A stretch of 64,000 nucleotides of DNA from Lutjanus erythropterus (taxonomy: Eukaryota > Chordata > Actinopteri > Lutjaniformes > Lutjanidae): positions 4,650,920-4,714,919 of the forward strand of contig CM034601.1 of the NCBI GenBank assembly GCA_020091685.1, in the 5' to 3' direction. Under the pieces are notes generated by a model, which was given only the letters and a program-made list of their open reading frames with translations, had not been told where the DNA came from and did not search any database. The position numbers and the translations under genes are program-made. Below, piece by piece: positions 23,294 through 36,439 of this stretch. How positions within the stretch are numbered: the stretch's first letter is position 1; each line of letters starts with the position of its first letter.

Positions 23294-23965
23294 TGGGCCC
23301 TATCTTACACTGATCTAAAGCGCAAGTAGAAAGCGTGGATTTAATTTATTCAAGGTGAGTCCAAATCCACCCTTGCCAAGGCGCAGGGGCATCCAGCCCT
23401 GTCCCACCCCTTTTGAAGACTGTAGGAATGACAGAGTTGGCCAGTACGATGCATTGCAAATTACCTGGATATTGGTGGAATGGGTTCCGTTACAGTTGAC
23501 AGAGATGCGTGCATTGTCAACTGGGGCATGCAGATGCATGAGTGCAATCAATGGCACCCAGGACCCCCAGGAACCCACACTTAACTATGAACTCCTGTTT
23601 AACCCATTCTCAGGTGTCAGGCGTCACGGGGAACTTAATGAATTCATTGGCAGACTAGGCTTGATGTGCTGCATGTATGGCTGAATTTAGAGCAGATTGA
23701 GCCATGCCTCCAACTGAATGACCCATTGGCGAGGAAATACAGCCCAGCAGTGACTTTGCCAGCAATGGGGAGAACATTGGGACCGCTGGCAGTGGTCTCC
23801 AGGTCATCTGTCAGGAGATGACAGATGTCTGTCACCATCTGATGGGACAGGGGGAGCTTGCAGCTGCACACGGCCTCACTGAGGGCCAGATATGTGGTCC
23901 TTGGATGATGGACCCTCAGACAGTGCCTCCTCTCAGTTTCGACCCCCAAAAGGTACTCCATTTGA
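23294..23965 (-). pseudogene. PIF/Harbinger transposase, broken
   Basis: The minus strand encodes pieces of a HARBI1-like transposase. The frame 23961-23644 contains PRTTYLALSE, LPLSHQMVTDICHLLTDDLE and LPIAGKVTAGLYFLANGSF, the N-terminal helical region of the family. Further on, one frame has GVLGAIDCTHA, the first catalytic Asp, and after a frameshift the frame 23578-23315 has APVDNARISVNCNGTHSTNI and QVICNASY. A GGGCCCTATCTTACAC end at 23294 may be the terminal inverted repeat. Frameshifts and missing middle and C-terminal parts make it non-functional. Confidence 0.75.
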
Positions 23966-26900
23966 CTCCATAGTTAAATACCTGTGCATTTGCTCATATT
24001 CTTGATTCTCACAGCCAAACGAGTCAAAATCCCATATTACCTTGTTGTAAATGATAAATAATTACCTTGTATCCTTGTCTTGACTTGGTCAAGGTCTTGA
24101 CCTGCTCTCAACCCCTCAAAGTCTTGGTCTTGTTTTGGTCTCAGTAGATTCTAGTCGTGATCATGACTTGGACACACACAGCCTGCTATTCTGCCGGGCC
24201 TCAGCCTGTTTAACCTCCATTCTGACCCTCCTGCTCTGACGGATCACCCAAACTGTGTTTTAATACAGCCGAACGCAAATGTGGCTGCTCTCATTTCTTC
24301 CTTATTTATTCTGTTGTCATACAACTGAACAAGCATAAATCAGTGATTATGCTGCACACAAAACCAGCTTGTAGCCAGTAAGATGAATTGAGCAGGTGTT
24401 GCCAGAACAGTGTCCTCATTTATTTTGATCAAAATTATGGTATCATTGCATGCTGATGCAGTTGTAAAGTCGAGATTGATTTCCATTGCATAACCACGTT
24501 ATTCTGACTAAAATAAAAGCTGACATTGTATCCACTGTGATGGATTGCCTCTGTCATGCAAATTTTTAAGTCTCTGCAAGTTTCATCATAGTGTGCATAG
24601 AGTGCAGGCAAAACATGTTCAGAAATGTAAAGCAGCTATGCTTTAGATGGTCAGCATTGGTGATAGTAGACAATAGGTTACAAGTTTTGCAGAAAATACA
24701 ATAAACTTCCTGCAAAACTGGCATGACACATCAGATGTTCTTATGTCTTGACAATTTTATCATTAACAATAACATTTAAAAAGAAAGCTTGCCTGAAATG
24801 TTTCTGTCTGTCTGTTCCTTCAGGGGAGCATCACCAGCAAAGCCTGCAGAGTGAATGAGCATGTTCAGTGGAGCAAGAGACAATACAGATGTTTTATTTC
24901 ATTCGCCTAAATGAGAAAACCATTTTGCCAGTAACAACCAGGGTATTCTACAAACTTAGAGCTTTTCCTTTGGTAAGCAGGAATCTTGGTAAACTCAATG
25001 CATACATATCACTCACTGCACACACTGTTCATATTTGTGTATACCTTTTTTACAGTATATGTAGGCCTATGCATATACATACTCCTCTAAATAGAATATT
25101 TTTTTTTTACTATGGTGCTACTTTTACAGGGTATGCTTCATTCTATTGTATTGTATGTTTTTTTATGTTGTATGCTTTATTCTAATTTAAAGGAGAAATA
25201 TAAAATATATTTACGTCACTAAATCAAAATAACCATAATACATCATCAGATATTAAGGAAACATGCTAAGTTGAAATACTGGATTCTCCGACCCCAATTC
25301 TACAGCCAGCCTTTAAAATTAATGCCCAGTGTTCACTGAATGATTTAGCATCTGTTTATGAGCCATAGGAAATTATTAATAGTATTTTTGAAGGAGAATA
25401 TGTTTAAACAGTTAAATTGAACAATATGCAAACAGAGTCTGGCAGGCAGTTTCTGGACTCCAACTCCACAGTGTGTATTTTCAGAGCAGTGTGCTTTTGT
25501 TTTCAGGATAACCGGCTTAGCTTTACATCAACAGACAACTTTCCGTTATAAACGGCTGATCAGCTTATGGTGGAGGACTTGTAGGCTTGTCATAGTCCAA
25601 GTATGATGTTGTGTTCATCTTGCACTTGGGTACGTTCAAGCTGATTCAACCTGCTTGATATACTGTGTATGGCTCCAACTCACTCTTTGGACTGCAGGGG
25701 GATACAACTGCATTTCATTGTGTAATCCTGTATTGTATAGTGACAATGAAACCTTGAAATTTAAACCTAGTAGTAAACAGTAGTTTGCTGCAGGAAAGGA
25801 TTTGCCTCACTGTGTATGCCATGTGTTTGTTTATGAAGGGAGTTGGACCACACTCAGTCTCTTCTGTCCTTCTGGCAAAAGAACGAATGGGAAGGTTTGA
25901 ACCACAAAGCTCAGCAGGACGCTACTAATGCTTGCATTTGTATATGGGTGGAACTTGGAAGCATACCCATCTCTCAAGCTGTGCTGTTGTTTTTCTTCGG
26001 AGAGCTGCTTCCATCACACTGAGATTTTATCAGTTTGCTCCAAGAAAATTGAGAAAAAAAAAAGTCAGAAACACCCATCATTGCCATGCCAGAAAGAATT
26101 AAAGTATGTGGAGAAGAAATCCAGTGTGAAAGCATCTGCCAGATAGTGGAGAATCAAAGGCTGTTCCCATTTCTAGTTCCTCTGTAGAGCAGCAAAAATT
26201 GAATGAAGACAAGAGAGCAAACAAAAAAAGGATAAGAACACCCCAGGTGTGTGAAAACAGTCAGGAAGGAGATGCAAGTGAGAGAACATCTTCATGATCC
26301 TACAACAGGACAGAAAGGCCTGTGTGTCAAGGATGGCCCTTCTGTCTGTCCCTTAGATGTTGTGCATATATTGCTCTAAAATTTGGGGAATTCATGATTC
26401 CCATGGGGATGGTTCAAAGATCAAAAGTCTCCGCTGGTCTTGGAGCCTAAGGATGACAATGTTACTGTGCTGCTTCACTCTACACTTTGGTTGCGACCAA
26501 GCAAGAGCAAAACAAAAAACAGATAGAAACTCCTTTCCTGTACTGTCAAACCGAAGTTTCCTGTTGAGCAACACTTTGGACGATGAATTATGTTGTAAGA
26601 CAAATGACCAGATTTCCATACAATTTGCACTGGTTGTAATGACCATCAGAAGATTAAAGTTAAGTAGCACACAAAAGAAGTTTGAGAAACAAACAAACCA
26701 AAAGAGAATCTGAACAGAAGTGCAATAAAGTGCCCTCTATTGTACCTTTTTGTAGAAAAATTGATAAAGTGCATCAGAACTTTTTGCATGCAGGAATCCC
26801 ACTGAAATAGACTATTGCCCTTTTTATCCACCATTGCCTAACGGTGCTCCATGATGTACAATATCCAGGAAAATTGGGCTGTTTGTTGTTTTTTTACCAC

Positions 26901-29900
26901 TGACTCTATAAACTCACTGACTCTACGTATAAACTTTACTGTTTTAGTTCATGTTGTGTTATTCCATCAAACATCACGCAGGACATTTAAAACTTTTCAA
27001 AAGTATAAATTGTATACATAAGTGAGAGATTTAGACTCCTGGGGCCTTGAATCCTCTTAGCACATTGTGGAGTGACATTTCCAAAATCAGGCCAATCCGC
27101 AGAAAAAAGCAGCCCCATTCCTTACCTAACTGTCAGATTTGTACGGGGTGGGCGGAGCTGAGATGGATATGAAGCTTGGGATTCTAAGATCACACAGAAG
27201 TGCTCATTTGAAAGCCAGAAAGCTGAAAAGGAAACACATTTCTCTCTGCACCCCTGAGATGGCCTATCATTTTAATTCCATTTCATCTTGTTTAAAGTCA
27301 CATCTCATGGCATGTGGTGTCCTCAATCCTCAATTTGAAGCATTTATCTGAATGCTCGAGGGGTTTCTGTGGTAGGATGATGACAACTAAAGAAAAATCC
27401 ACCGTCTCACCTCGGTATATATCAGTGCTCTGTGATGTTCACTGCTCTCCAGGAGGTATTTTTGTGATCAAGTAGTATAATTTACTCTTGGTGTACCCAT
27501 TTACATTTAAACCTGTCTTGTCTACTACTTCAGTTGGTAATTTGTTGCCCGGTCTCTTACCGGGTGCCTTTTAGTCGCCTCCATACAATTAGTATGGTAA
27601 TACTTTCAGCAACACTGGAAACTACAGTAATTACTGGAAATGGAGGAAGAGAGTTATGGTTGTTTTCCGCCCTCTGTGGGAATAGAAAGAGCATTATGTG
27701 CTTTTTTTTTTTTTTTTTTTTACATATAATGATGGTTGAACATTGGATAGAAAATGTCAGCTCTAGAAATTAGGGTTGTCCCCTGATAATCAACGATTTC
27801 AATCATCAGTCTGACCCCCATAGTTGAGATTCTTCCAGCTGAGCATTTGTGGTTTCTTTCTTTTTTGTTTGTTTCTTTTTTAGTCTGTATGCATTACAGT
27901 TAAAGGATAAACAGATAGAAGCTTACAGAAATGCAGAGGGAGAACATTTTAATGAGGAATTAAAGGGAATCAAATATTTTTATCTGAGCTACTGCACTTA
28001 TTAAATAATATCCTCAGGACCACACGCTTGACTGATGAGAGAGGGTGAAAGGAGAGGTTGGTAAACAAGTTTCAGCTCTTATTTTTATTTTTTTATTTTT
28101 TAATCTGTGTCATTGTGCACAGAGCAATCCAGGCTGTAAACTTTACAAACCAAGTCTCTACATCACCTCAAACCACAAAGCTAACTGTGATGGAAGCGGA
28201 GAAGAGTGATAGAAACGCAGAAAAGTGTGACACACTGTTAGATACCTCATCTGCACACACCTGCGGAGCACACAGAGCAGGTGATGCTTGCTCATTTGCT
28301 TGTTTCTGCTTGTTTTTGTTACTGACCGGCTCATATTGTAATAGTTAATGTCTGACAACGTTAACAGCTGAAAAGGATCCAGACAATGAGAGACCTTATT
28401 GCATTTTGTTTAACCAGAAACAATTGTTTAATCAGTCTCTCCAAACTCACCAGAATACTTTAGCATCGTCATCAGCTTCATTCAACTTTACAGAAACTAA
28501 ATAAAACTCACCAAAAACATCTTGGTTTGCCTTTCTACTGTCCCAAAAAGCACTAACTCTGGTTTAGTCGAAATAAATCTTTAATTCACAGCATAAAAGA
28601 GCGCTCAGCACGTGGCACAGGTGTTGCTGTGCAGTGGCTCTGGCCACAGGCGAGACGCTTTGCAGGTCTGCTGATTTAAGAACTGAACTATATGAGGACG
28701 CACATATTTATTTTATTGATATTTTCACATCACAGATGAACAAGCGCATTTAAATCCAAGTCTAAACCACACGTAGGCTCAACAAGTGTTTCAGCTCCTC
28801 TGCTGTTTTCGACTCACACAGCGAGCTGATCTTTGGATAAAAAGCAGACCATCACCCTCTGTGATAATGTGAGGAGGGGCTTCCCTCCTGGCTGTCTGAT
28901 CTGCTCGTCTCTCTCTCCTTCTCTGTAGACACGACTGAAACAAATACATGGAATAAGTATGTATTTTCACAAAACACAGCCACAAACTGGTGATTCTGTT
29001 TTTCTTAAATATAGTGGTTGGGCAGATTTTGATATTTCATCATGCTGGGTGAAAAAAATCAGGGTAACTGAAATGACAGGTGAGAGAGAGAATAGCTGGA
29101 AAGCATGAGATTCATATTTCATCATTTATCAGAATCAGATAATTTATATCATATATATCATTTATAGTAGATTATAAGTGTGTCTTTATGTCAGATTTGC
29201 TCACAGATCGCTGGGGATCATCAGGCCACTGCAGAGCTTCATCTTCGGCATTCTCTGTGTTTTTACCTAATTAGTTAATATAAGTACTGAATGGAAGTGG
29301 GCAGAGCTTCTGTTTTGGAATTCATTTGGTTTGTCATTGGTTGATTTTCTTAAACCAGTCACCCTCAAGCTTCCTCTCTGCCTCTCTACAAACACTCTCG
29401 TGCTCGGTCCACATCCTGGTTTTCATCCTCTCATCCGTCCAGTGGAGGTAATTACTTATTTCATATCAGGTCTTCAAAGCACAGAGGTGCTCATTCCTCC
29501 AACAATGGAATCAATCACAGGTGGGTAAAACAGACAGAATAAGTAATATATGGTAATTCATCCTTTCAAAAAGGGCCATCACAGACAATCTATAATGAAA
29601 GCGTCTGAAACGTCCCGTACAGACCAGGAAAAAAAAATAAGGCATATTGTCTTTGTCATTTTCTGTCGCTATATGCTTGGGTACACAATGAATTGAGTTG
29701 AACTGAAACAAGAAAGAAAGTTTGCCAATCAAATGAAAGTACTTGAAAATGAAATACTAGAAAGGGGAAACAGAAGATTAATGTTTGGGCAATCAGTGCA
29801 ATGTAATTAACATTGAACATTAGCCATCTGGAAATGAGGTAGAAAGACTAAAACCTAATGCAATGTTCAAGACACCCTACAATACAAACATGTTAAACAG

Positions 29901-31739
29901 AACATGGGGATTTAGTTATTTGTAGAGCCACACCAGTAGTAAAGATAACATATTAAAACCAAAATGAAATGGGTTCATCTCCTAAGGGCATTAATTTCCT
30001 CTGGAAATTTAATTGCAAATCTTCCCATTAGCTTAAATAGCCCAAATTTCAATCAAATTAAAGCCAGTGGCAAATAGGAAAGTTTTAAGTCTAAATTAAA
30101 AGGACCTGAGAGTTGAAGCACACCTCAAGATTTGGAAATTGTCGTCCCTTGTGTCTAGCCTATAAAAAACTGTCTGTAGAGCTGACCTTTTCTGAGGGAG
30201 ATAAAATGATAGCTTGGGCAGTGTAAAGGACTATTTCTGTCTGTAGGTTTGGGGAAGAGCATGGTGTAAAGTCATGTGGACAATGTGGGGACAGTAAGCC
30301 GATCTGTCTCGCATCATCTGAACGGTCTGGTTGGTTCATAAAATATCAGCAAGTCAGGACTGGATTTTAAGCTTTAAGTCTGTGTAACAGAAAGTTTTTT
30401 CTTCTCAACACAATATACATGTTTGAAAATAGTTGCATGTATTACTGAGTTGTGGAGTCAGACTTAATATCCATTATTGCTTTACACAGACTTTACCATT
30501 CAGTGCTTTTTAAACCCACAGTAGAAAGCCAGTGCAAAGTTGTCAAGACTGGAAGAAGAACAGGGTGAAGGATGTCCAGCGTGAGCGAAGGATCTCCAAA
30601 ATAAAAAGGCTTTACTCCCTAGCAAGCATGAATATAGTCAGTAAATTTCTTGCAAGTCTTAAATTTTTATGATTCCTTTGTACATTTCAGCAAAGGTCAA
30701 AGAAATTGACATTCTTCCAGTGGGAAATTCTGATCTGACAGTGACTTTCGATGAAAGGTCAGGTCGTCACCAACATCATTCAGATTCATCTTCCAGGGAC
30801 CACAAAACCCCAAAGTAGGTTTGTAGTTTGGTCAGCTGGAGTTGCATGGATGGTAGCTCAAAAAAAAAAAAAAAGCTTAAATATACCAACACTTACCGTA
30901 CATGAATCTGCATCACCAGACAAATCCAGATACACTTAGATAGCTATAACATCTCATGCAAAAATCAGCCAAGTGTACACAAAGCATTGCCCTTGTGCAG
31001 AGTGGATGGCAGATATTAAATATTTATGTCTCGTGGTAACAGTTTCCTGCTGAACAACAAGAACGGGGAGAGGAAACAATCACAACCTGCAATTTCAAAT
31101 GGATTTTGGTGAGGATGAGCTGACCGTTTCATCTGCCATAACAGCTTTGTTATATTGTTTTCTCCTTAAGTTAAATGCAGCTATAGGGAAAAAGACAGAA
31201 CACATTCACTATATTAGTTTATTCAGAAACCTATTTGCAGCAGACACTGAGCAGAAGGGTTTTCAGAAAATTCATCCCACGGGCTCTTATCCAAGGATAA
31301 TCTCCACAAGGGAAAAACTAGTGTCTGTAAATGAAAACTTGCCTCCAACACACCCCCTTCACTCTGAATGCCCTTTTCTGGAGGTGTCTCTAAGAAACCA
31401 GCATCTCGTTCATGAGGATGAATTTGTAACTGTCTGACTGGGAGTGTTTGGGGTCCCTCTTAGGTCAGCGCCCAACAATACTTTGCTTTTGACCCTTTAT
31501 GTGTGGCTGACAAACTAAAAAAAATACAGACTCACATCCTGACAGAGCATGTAAAACAGCAACTCTTTTTTAAACCCATAAGAATGCACAACCAACAGCA
31601 CACAAAGTCACAAACAACACAATACCACTGCAGGTAGCGATTAGTGAGTACTGGGGGGAGTACTCTTTTTGTTCCCTCCAGTTGGTTATGAATTCCTGCC
31701 CCAAGTAATGGGAAGACGGGGCATAAGATTGACAGATGG
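23966..31739. other. Gene-free stretch
   Basis: About 7.8 kb of AT-rich intergenic sequence. The short open frames in it lack any domain signature. The part at 25440-25600 shares motifs (GATAACCGGCTTAGC, ACAGACAACT) with 40780-40840 and more weakly with 47880-48030. The part at 29980-30100 is ATTA-rich and complex. Nothing else stands out. Confidence 0.5.
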
Positions 31740-32225
31740 ATTGTTGTGGCATTACCGGACTGTCATGATTATAAGTGCTGAGCCAGAAGGCAAAGCTTTT
31801 CATTTACCAGTCAGTGTACGTCCCAGCCCTCACCTATGGTCATGAGTTTTAGGTAGTGACTGAAAGAGTGAGACTGTGGATACAAGTGGCAGAAATCCAT
31901 TTGCTTGGTGGGATGGCTGGGCTCACTCTCAGAGATGAGAGGGTGAGGAGCTCAGACATCTTGAGGGAGCTCGGAGTAGAGCCGCTGCTCCTTCGCATCG
32001 AAAGGAGCCAGCTGAGGTGGTTTGGGCATCTGCTTGGGATGCATTCTGGATGACTTCCTTCAGAGGTTTTCCAGGCACATCCTACTGGGAGGAGACCTAG
32101 AACACACTTAAGGGTTTACACATCCACTCTGGCTTGGGAATGCCTTGGGAACTCCCCCAGGTGGAGCTGGAAAGCGTTGCTGGACAGATGGATGTGTGGA
32201 ATAGCCTGCTGCCACCATGACCCAA
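31740..32225 (+). mobile_element. LINE ORF2 C-terminal relic
   Basis: Read in shifting + frames, this has the familiar end of a fish non-LTR retrotransposon ORF2. TYGHEF is at about 31830. The frame 31856-32053 has TERVRLWIQVAEIHLLGGMA and then LRDERVRSSDILRELGVEPL and RSQLRWFGHLL. Past a stop come PRGRP-like and LAWECLG-like pieces. The 5' truncation is normal for LINEs. Frameshifts and stops make it dead. The clade is not assigned. Confidence 0.8.
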
Positions 32226-32906
32226 CCCTGGATACTCTTTTAAAGTCAACCATTGGCATTATCTCCACAAACTCCTGAGGACAATATGTAGTTTTTTGCT
32301 GCTACATGTCCACCCTTTTTACCAGCTAGTTGCTCATTTTGTTTGGTGCTAGGCAGGTAGCTGAAAACTGCTTGCTGCTTCGAAATAAGGTCAGTGAAAC
32401 TGAACCAAACAGTAACTGTGCCATAAAACTAAAAGTACACAACCTGGAAAGTCCTGTGTTTGTCCTTCTGTATACACAGACTTTATTGTTTTTTATACTA
32501 TGTCACCTGAAGGACTGGGAAACATTGGGATGGACTGCATATCACCTGCATGAAAAAGTGGACTTGGTGTATGCATGGCATGTGTTTTCAAAACAAGTAC
32601 TGAGTGATAATACTTTCTCTGTTTTTAGCCCTATAAGGTTATTACATATTAATTTGATTCAGTGTTAATATCAGAAACACTGATATAATTATTCCCAGTG
32701 ATTCCCAAATTAGCAAAATTCTTTCCCATCATCAATGCATGTGGAGCTCCCTTGGAAAGGTCGGCTGTGTGTTAATCTCAAGACTTTATATTGTAAACAT
32801 GACCTACTTAATTCAGTTTCATCCAGCCCATAAATTTCATTAATCCTTCATGGAGCAATTTTCATTTGCAGACATTAAATCAAACACTAAAAACCACACA
32901 CACATT

Positions 32907-32909
<3 letters not shown>

Positions 32910-32958
<49 letters not shown>
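32910..32958 (+). repeat. (AC)n microsatellite
   Basis: About 24 AC units. Confidence 0.95.
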
Positions 32959-32962
<4 letters not shown>

Positions 32963-33109
32963 CCTTCAGAAGCTTGCTCCATGTTCAGCAGCATGAATCT
33001 GTCACATAAAGAAGCGTGAAGAGTGAGGAGCCTCTCTAATGTGCCTGCCTTGCCTCCATTCACTGTTCCAAAAACCATCCGACTTGTCAGAGTAATTTTC
33101 TTCACTTGA

Positions 33110-33490
33110 AATTAGCTGCTTCTAATAAAATTTTAATTCAGTTATTACAAGCACAGTAACGCCTCAAGTGCTGCCCCTAAGCCCTGTCTGGCTTATGGAA
33201 ATGTATCCGCCAGATGCACTTAAGCCTCCTGCAAATGAATTTTAATTTGGTGGAAATTGGTTCTGTTCATTAACGCGACATAACCCGAGCTAGAAATGGA
33301 ATATGACCATTTGTCTCCGCACAGTCGCATCAGTTCAATTTGGCTGAAGGAGGGTTCTGAAGGACGATGGGGTCGCTCCACTTGACAATACTCACGGGGT
33401 CCTATGAAGTCAATAACGGCATTTTACAACAAATGACTTTCTGCAAAAACTTGTTGCAATTTCCTCTGTTCCAGCTGCTCCAGTAATGGC
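33110..33490. promoter_or_regulatory. Candidate conserved non-coding element
   Basis: Complex, repeat-free sequence with TAAT-type homeodomain cores (TGAATTTTAATTTGG, TTCATTAACGCG) next to GC-richer segments (CATTTGTCTCCGCACAGTCG) and no coding frame. The texture resembles vertebrate developmental enhancers. This is inference; no alignment was possible. Confidence 0.35.
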
Positions 33491-33499
33491 CTGAAATCT

Positions 33500-35187
33500 A
33501 TTCCGGGAAAGAGAGAAACTGTGACTGATGAAAGTTAAATTTCCCAGTAGTAACCACAACAAAACATGAACTTGTAGTAGGATGCATCTAATGCATTGTT
33601 GTGGCGGAAACGGTGCCTTTTGGAGTGTTCGGTGATCCTCCCTGGGATGAAAAATAGGTGCAAGTAGATGTATGTCATGCCAGTCTGAGAGCTTTTTAAT
33701 AATCTGTCACATTGAGGCTTTTCTTCCCACAAACTGTAAGTGTTTACAAATATCCAAACAGCTTGCAGCACAAGCTGTCTTCTGTTTTTACACACTGAAA
33801 TATTAAATATTAGCACTAGTCCTCATGAATTTAAGATGGATTCTCACATCAGTGTTGCTTTTCCGAGAGCTGTCGGCATGTTTAGTGAGGAAGGGAGTCG
33901 GTGGCCCAGTGAGAGATCATTACTGTAACCTGATTCAGTCGCTGTGTGTGTCCCGTTCAAGTGTGCTTGAGCGAGCCACTAACCCCATGAAATAATTCAT
34001 TGTCGCTATAGAAATCAAAGGGTGGCGGGTTTTTCTTAAGCATGCTTTCTAACCACTGTGGTAGCACTTATCACGCATCTTTGAATCTTCCTTGTCAAAA
34101 CACTTAACATATTCTGAACTCAGGAATTATTTATGAAGCATCCAACAGACACTCTCTGTCAGTGAGAACACGTTCTCTTTAGAGAAATGATGACATCCTT
34201 GTTTTATGACATTCCATCGTAAAATAAAATTAACATCCTCTAACATTTTCCTCAGTAGTTTACAGTGTAAAAAGCCATGCTCAGTCACAGGAGAAATAAA
34301 TAAAATCAGGCGTGTCGTAATAAAAGCAAAAGGGCCTGAAAAAAAAATTGAAAAAAATAAATAAAACAGTCTGTGATTCCATATAAATTAAAACAAACTT
34401 GCCATGCATGAATATGAAAAATAATAACATGCATGCAAAAGTGCCTTAAAGCTGAAATATGATAAACAAATGCCCTTTTAACCCTTTTAGATCACCTCCC
34501 CAGTCATACTGTACACCTATTAAACAAAGTATGCCAAAATGAATACAATCCATGTCTTTGAATTCGATTTCCTCTTCCTGTAAAACAAAATATAACACCT
34601 GCTTACTTAAGCTAGAGCCAACCGCTTTTAACCAGTTATATCATGACATCCACCTGTCAAACTTTTAGCAGTGCAAAGATAAGATTTGTTGGTTAGCTTG
34701 CTAGCAGCAGCATGGTTCCTCAAAGATGTTTGCCACCTCAAACCTTGATCTGCTTCACCAAAATACCATGGTTACAGGCCGCTGGCCAGAATTGATTCAT
34801 TTTGGGGAAAGTGGTATCTGTGCCAGCAGATTATCGCCGAGGCATTTTACACTGAAAGTGTGAAACTCTCATCCAGATTACTTCAAACTTCAGTGAAACT
34901 GAATCATATTTTATATGATGATGGTAGTTAATAGCTAACTATTAACTACCATTAGTTCATTTAGTTGCACAGCTCAGTTAGCTGATTCAGCCCTGAAGTG
35001 TTAAAAGCCAAAGCTGACCTCCGGTGGTCTTGGAGGTGGTGTTCTGCTCCAGTCTCAATATGTTTCCTGAGAGCTCCCAGTCCAGGAAGAGTCAGCTGGT
35101 TAATGGGCCACTGTGTAGCTGTATGACTGCAAGGGAAGTTGCATTAACGCTCATTCAGCACTATTGGCTACTGTGACAAGTCCCTGC
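33500..35187. other. Gene-free stretch
   Basis: AT-rich intergenic sequence with no feature that I can assign. Confidence 0.5.
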
Positions 35188-35700
35188 CTAGCTGCCAGTT
35201 TTTACAGGAAACACCTGGAAGCAAATAGCACACTTTAAAGTGTAACTCTTCTCCTCATCCATGTCAGTACCCATCTCTTGGAGAACTTTTTCATCCACTG
35301 TAGCCTCCATCCCTCCTGTCACCTCGGTTAAACCATACTGATTGTTTTGCTGTACTTTGGTGATATTTATGATGCTGCTAAAAGGGTACTTGGTTCCTCT
35401 TGTCCCTCTCATCGTGTCACACAATAAATTTTTAGTGATCCTTGGAGACTGCAAGGATGAAGAGTCTTGTGGTGGTGGTGAAAGAGGTGGGTTTCCTTCC
35501 TCACAGGAGATTTTAGGGGGCCCTGGCAGGCAAGTGGCTGTGCTGGATGATGGCTGACCTTCCCCTGTGCTTGAGGCAATCAGGACCAAGGGACTAATCG
35601 ATGGCCGTGACCCAATTGCCTCATGCATCTGGAAAAAACACTGCCAGCTGTCTGCTGTTGCATATGGCTTTTCAGGTGCTGTAGGCGTTAAAAAAAGAAG
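35188..35700 (-). pseudogene. Possible Myb/SANT-like (transposon accessory) gene fragment
   Basis: The longest unexplained frame in the desert: 146 codons from the ATG at 35628, open further upstream to about 35700. The extended frame reads TADSWQCFFQMHEAIGSRPS, then a Ser/Pro-rich linker, and ends at ...ICFQVFPVKTGS. A W..FF..M.E.IG.RP pattern is typical of the end of Myb/SANT-like domains in Harbinger accessory proteins and related host genes (family knowledge). A pyrimidine-rich AG precedes it on the minus strand. The rest of the domain was not found. It could also be chance. Confidence 0.35.
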
Positions 35701-36064
35701 TGCTACTACAGTTGTTGTGTTAGTGGTGTGTTTTCAGACATGAACACATTTGTTTTGTTGTCATCACATCTTGTTTCCAGTGATGTTTGGCCTTCCAGAC
35801 CTGATCAGAGCAAATGCCTGCACTTATGCTGTGATAAGAGCACCACAGAAGCATGAATCTGTGTATGTAAACCAGAAACATCTTCATTTGCTTGATTGCC
35901 TCAACGGTGTTGACATGTAGTCCCTAAATGGCCGGCCTCAGCCTAGAATTCCTTAGTCAAAGCAGCGTGAAGAGAAAACTACAGGCTGAAGCTGAACCTG
36001 AAGGCCAGCCCTGGGATTTTAGTGGATTTTATTTGTTGCCCAAAAACACCATCACAACCTCTCT

Positions 36065-36430
36065 TTTTCAGAATCAGAAATACTTCATTGAGCCCCAAGG
36101 GTAAACTGCTGACATTATAGGTGTGCCTGTTCAAGAAAAGAAATATATAAAAACAGAGAATTATAATAGAAAATAAGAAGTATGTAAAAATGCATATGTG
36201 CATTCTAATATATAGCGCTAATAATAATAATAATAATATTAATAGTGACAAATGTAAAGGTGCATGTGCTTTATCTACAATATGTAGTAGCAATATATAA
36301 ATCTAAATCTGCAATATATGGAAAATAAGCGATGATTAGAAACATGAGAATAGATGTAAATAACTGTGTAATAACATTGCTGTATGTATTGCATGGTGAT
36401 TTATTGCAGAAGCCTATATGCACAGTTGGC
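36065..36430. repeat. Teleost dispersed repeat (CAGAATCAGAAATACTT family)
   Basis: It starts TTCAGAATCAGAAATACTTC and ATTGAGCCCC, a phrase I know from a very common fish repeat of the TTTATTGATCCC type. AT-rich sequence with TAAAGGTGCATGTGC and CTGCAATATATGG follows. Class not assigned. Confidence 0.6.
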
Positions 36431-36439
36431 ACATGTGCA

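Noticed and set aside
24820..24900. Possible exon after a pyrimidine-rich AG at 24823
   Set aside because: The following sequence has no extended frame, donor or family match.
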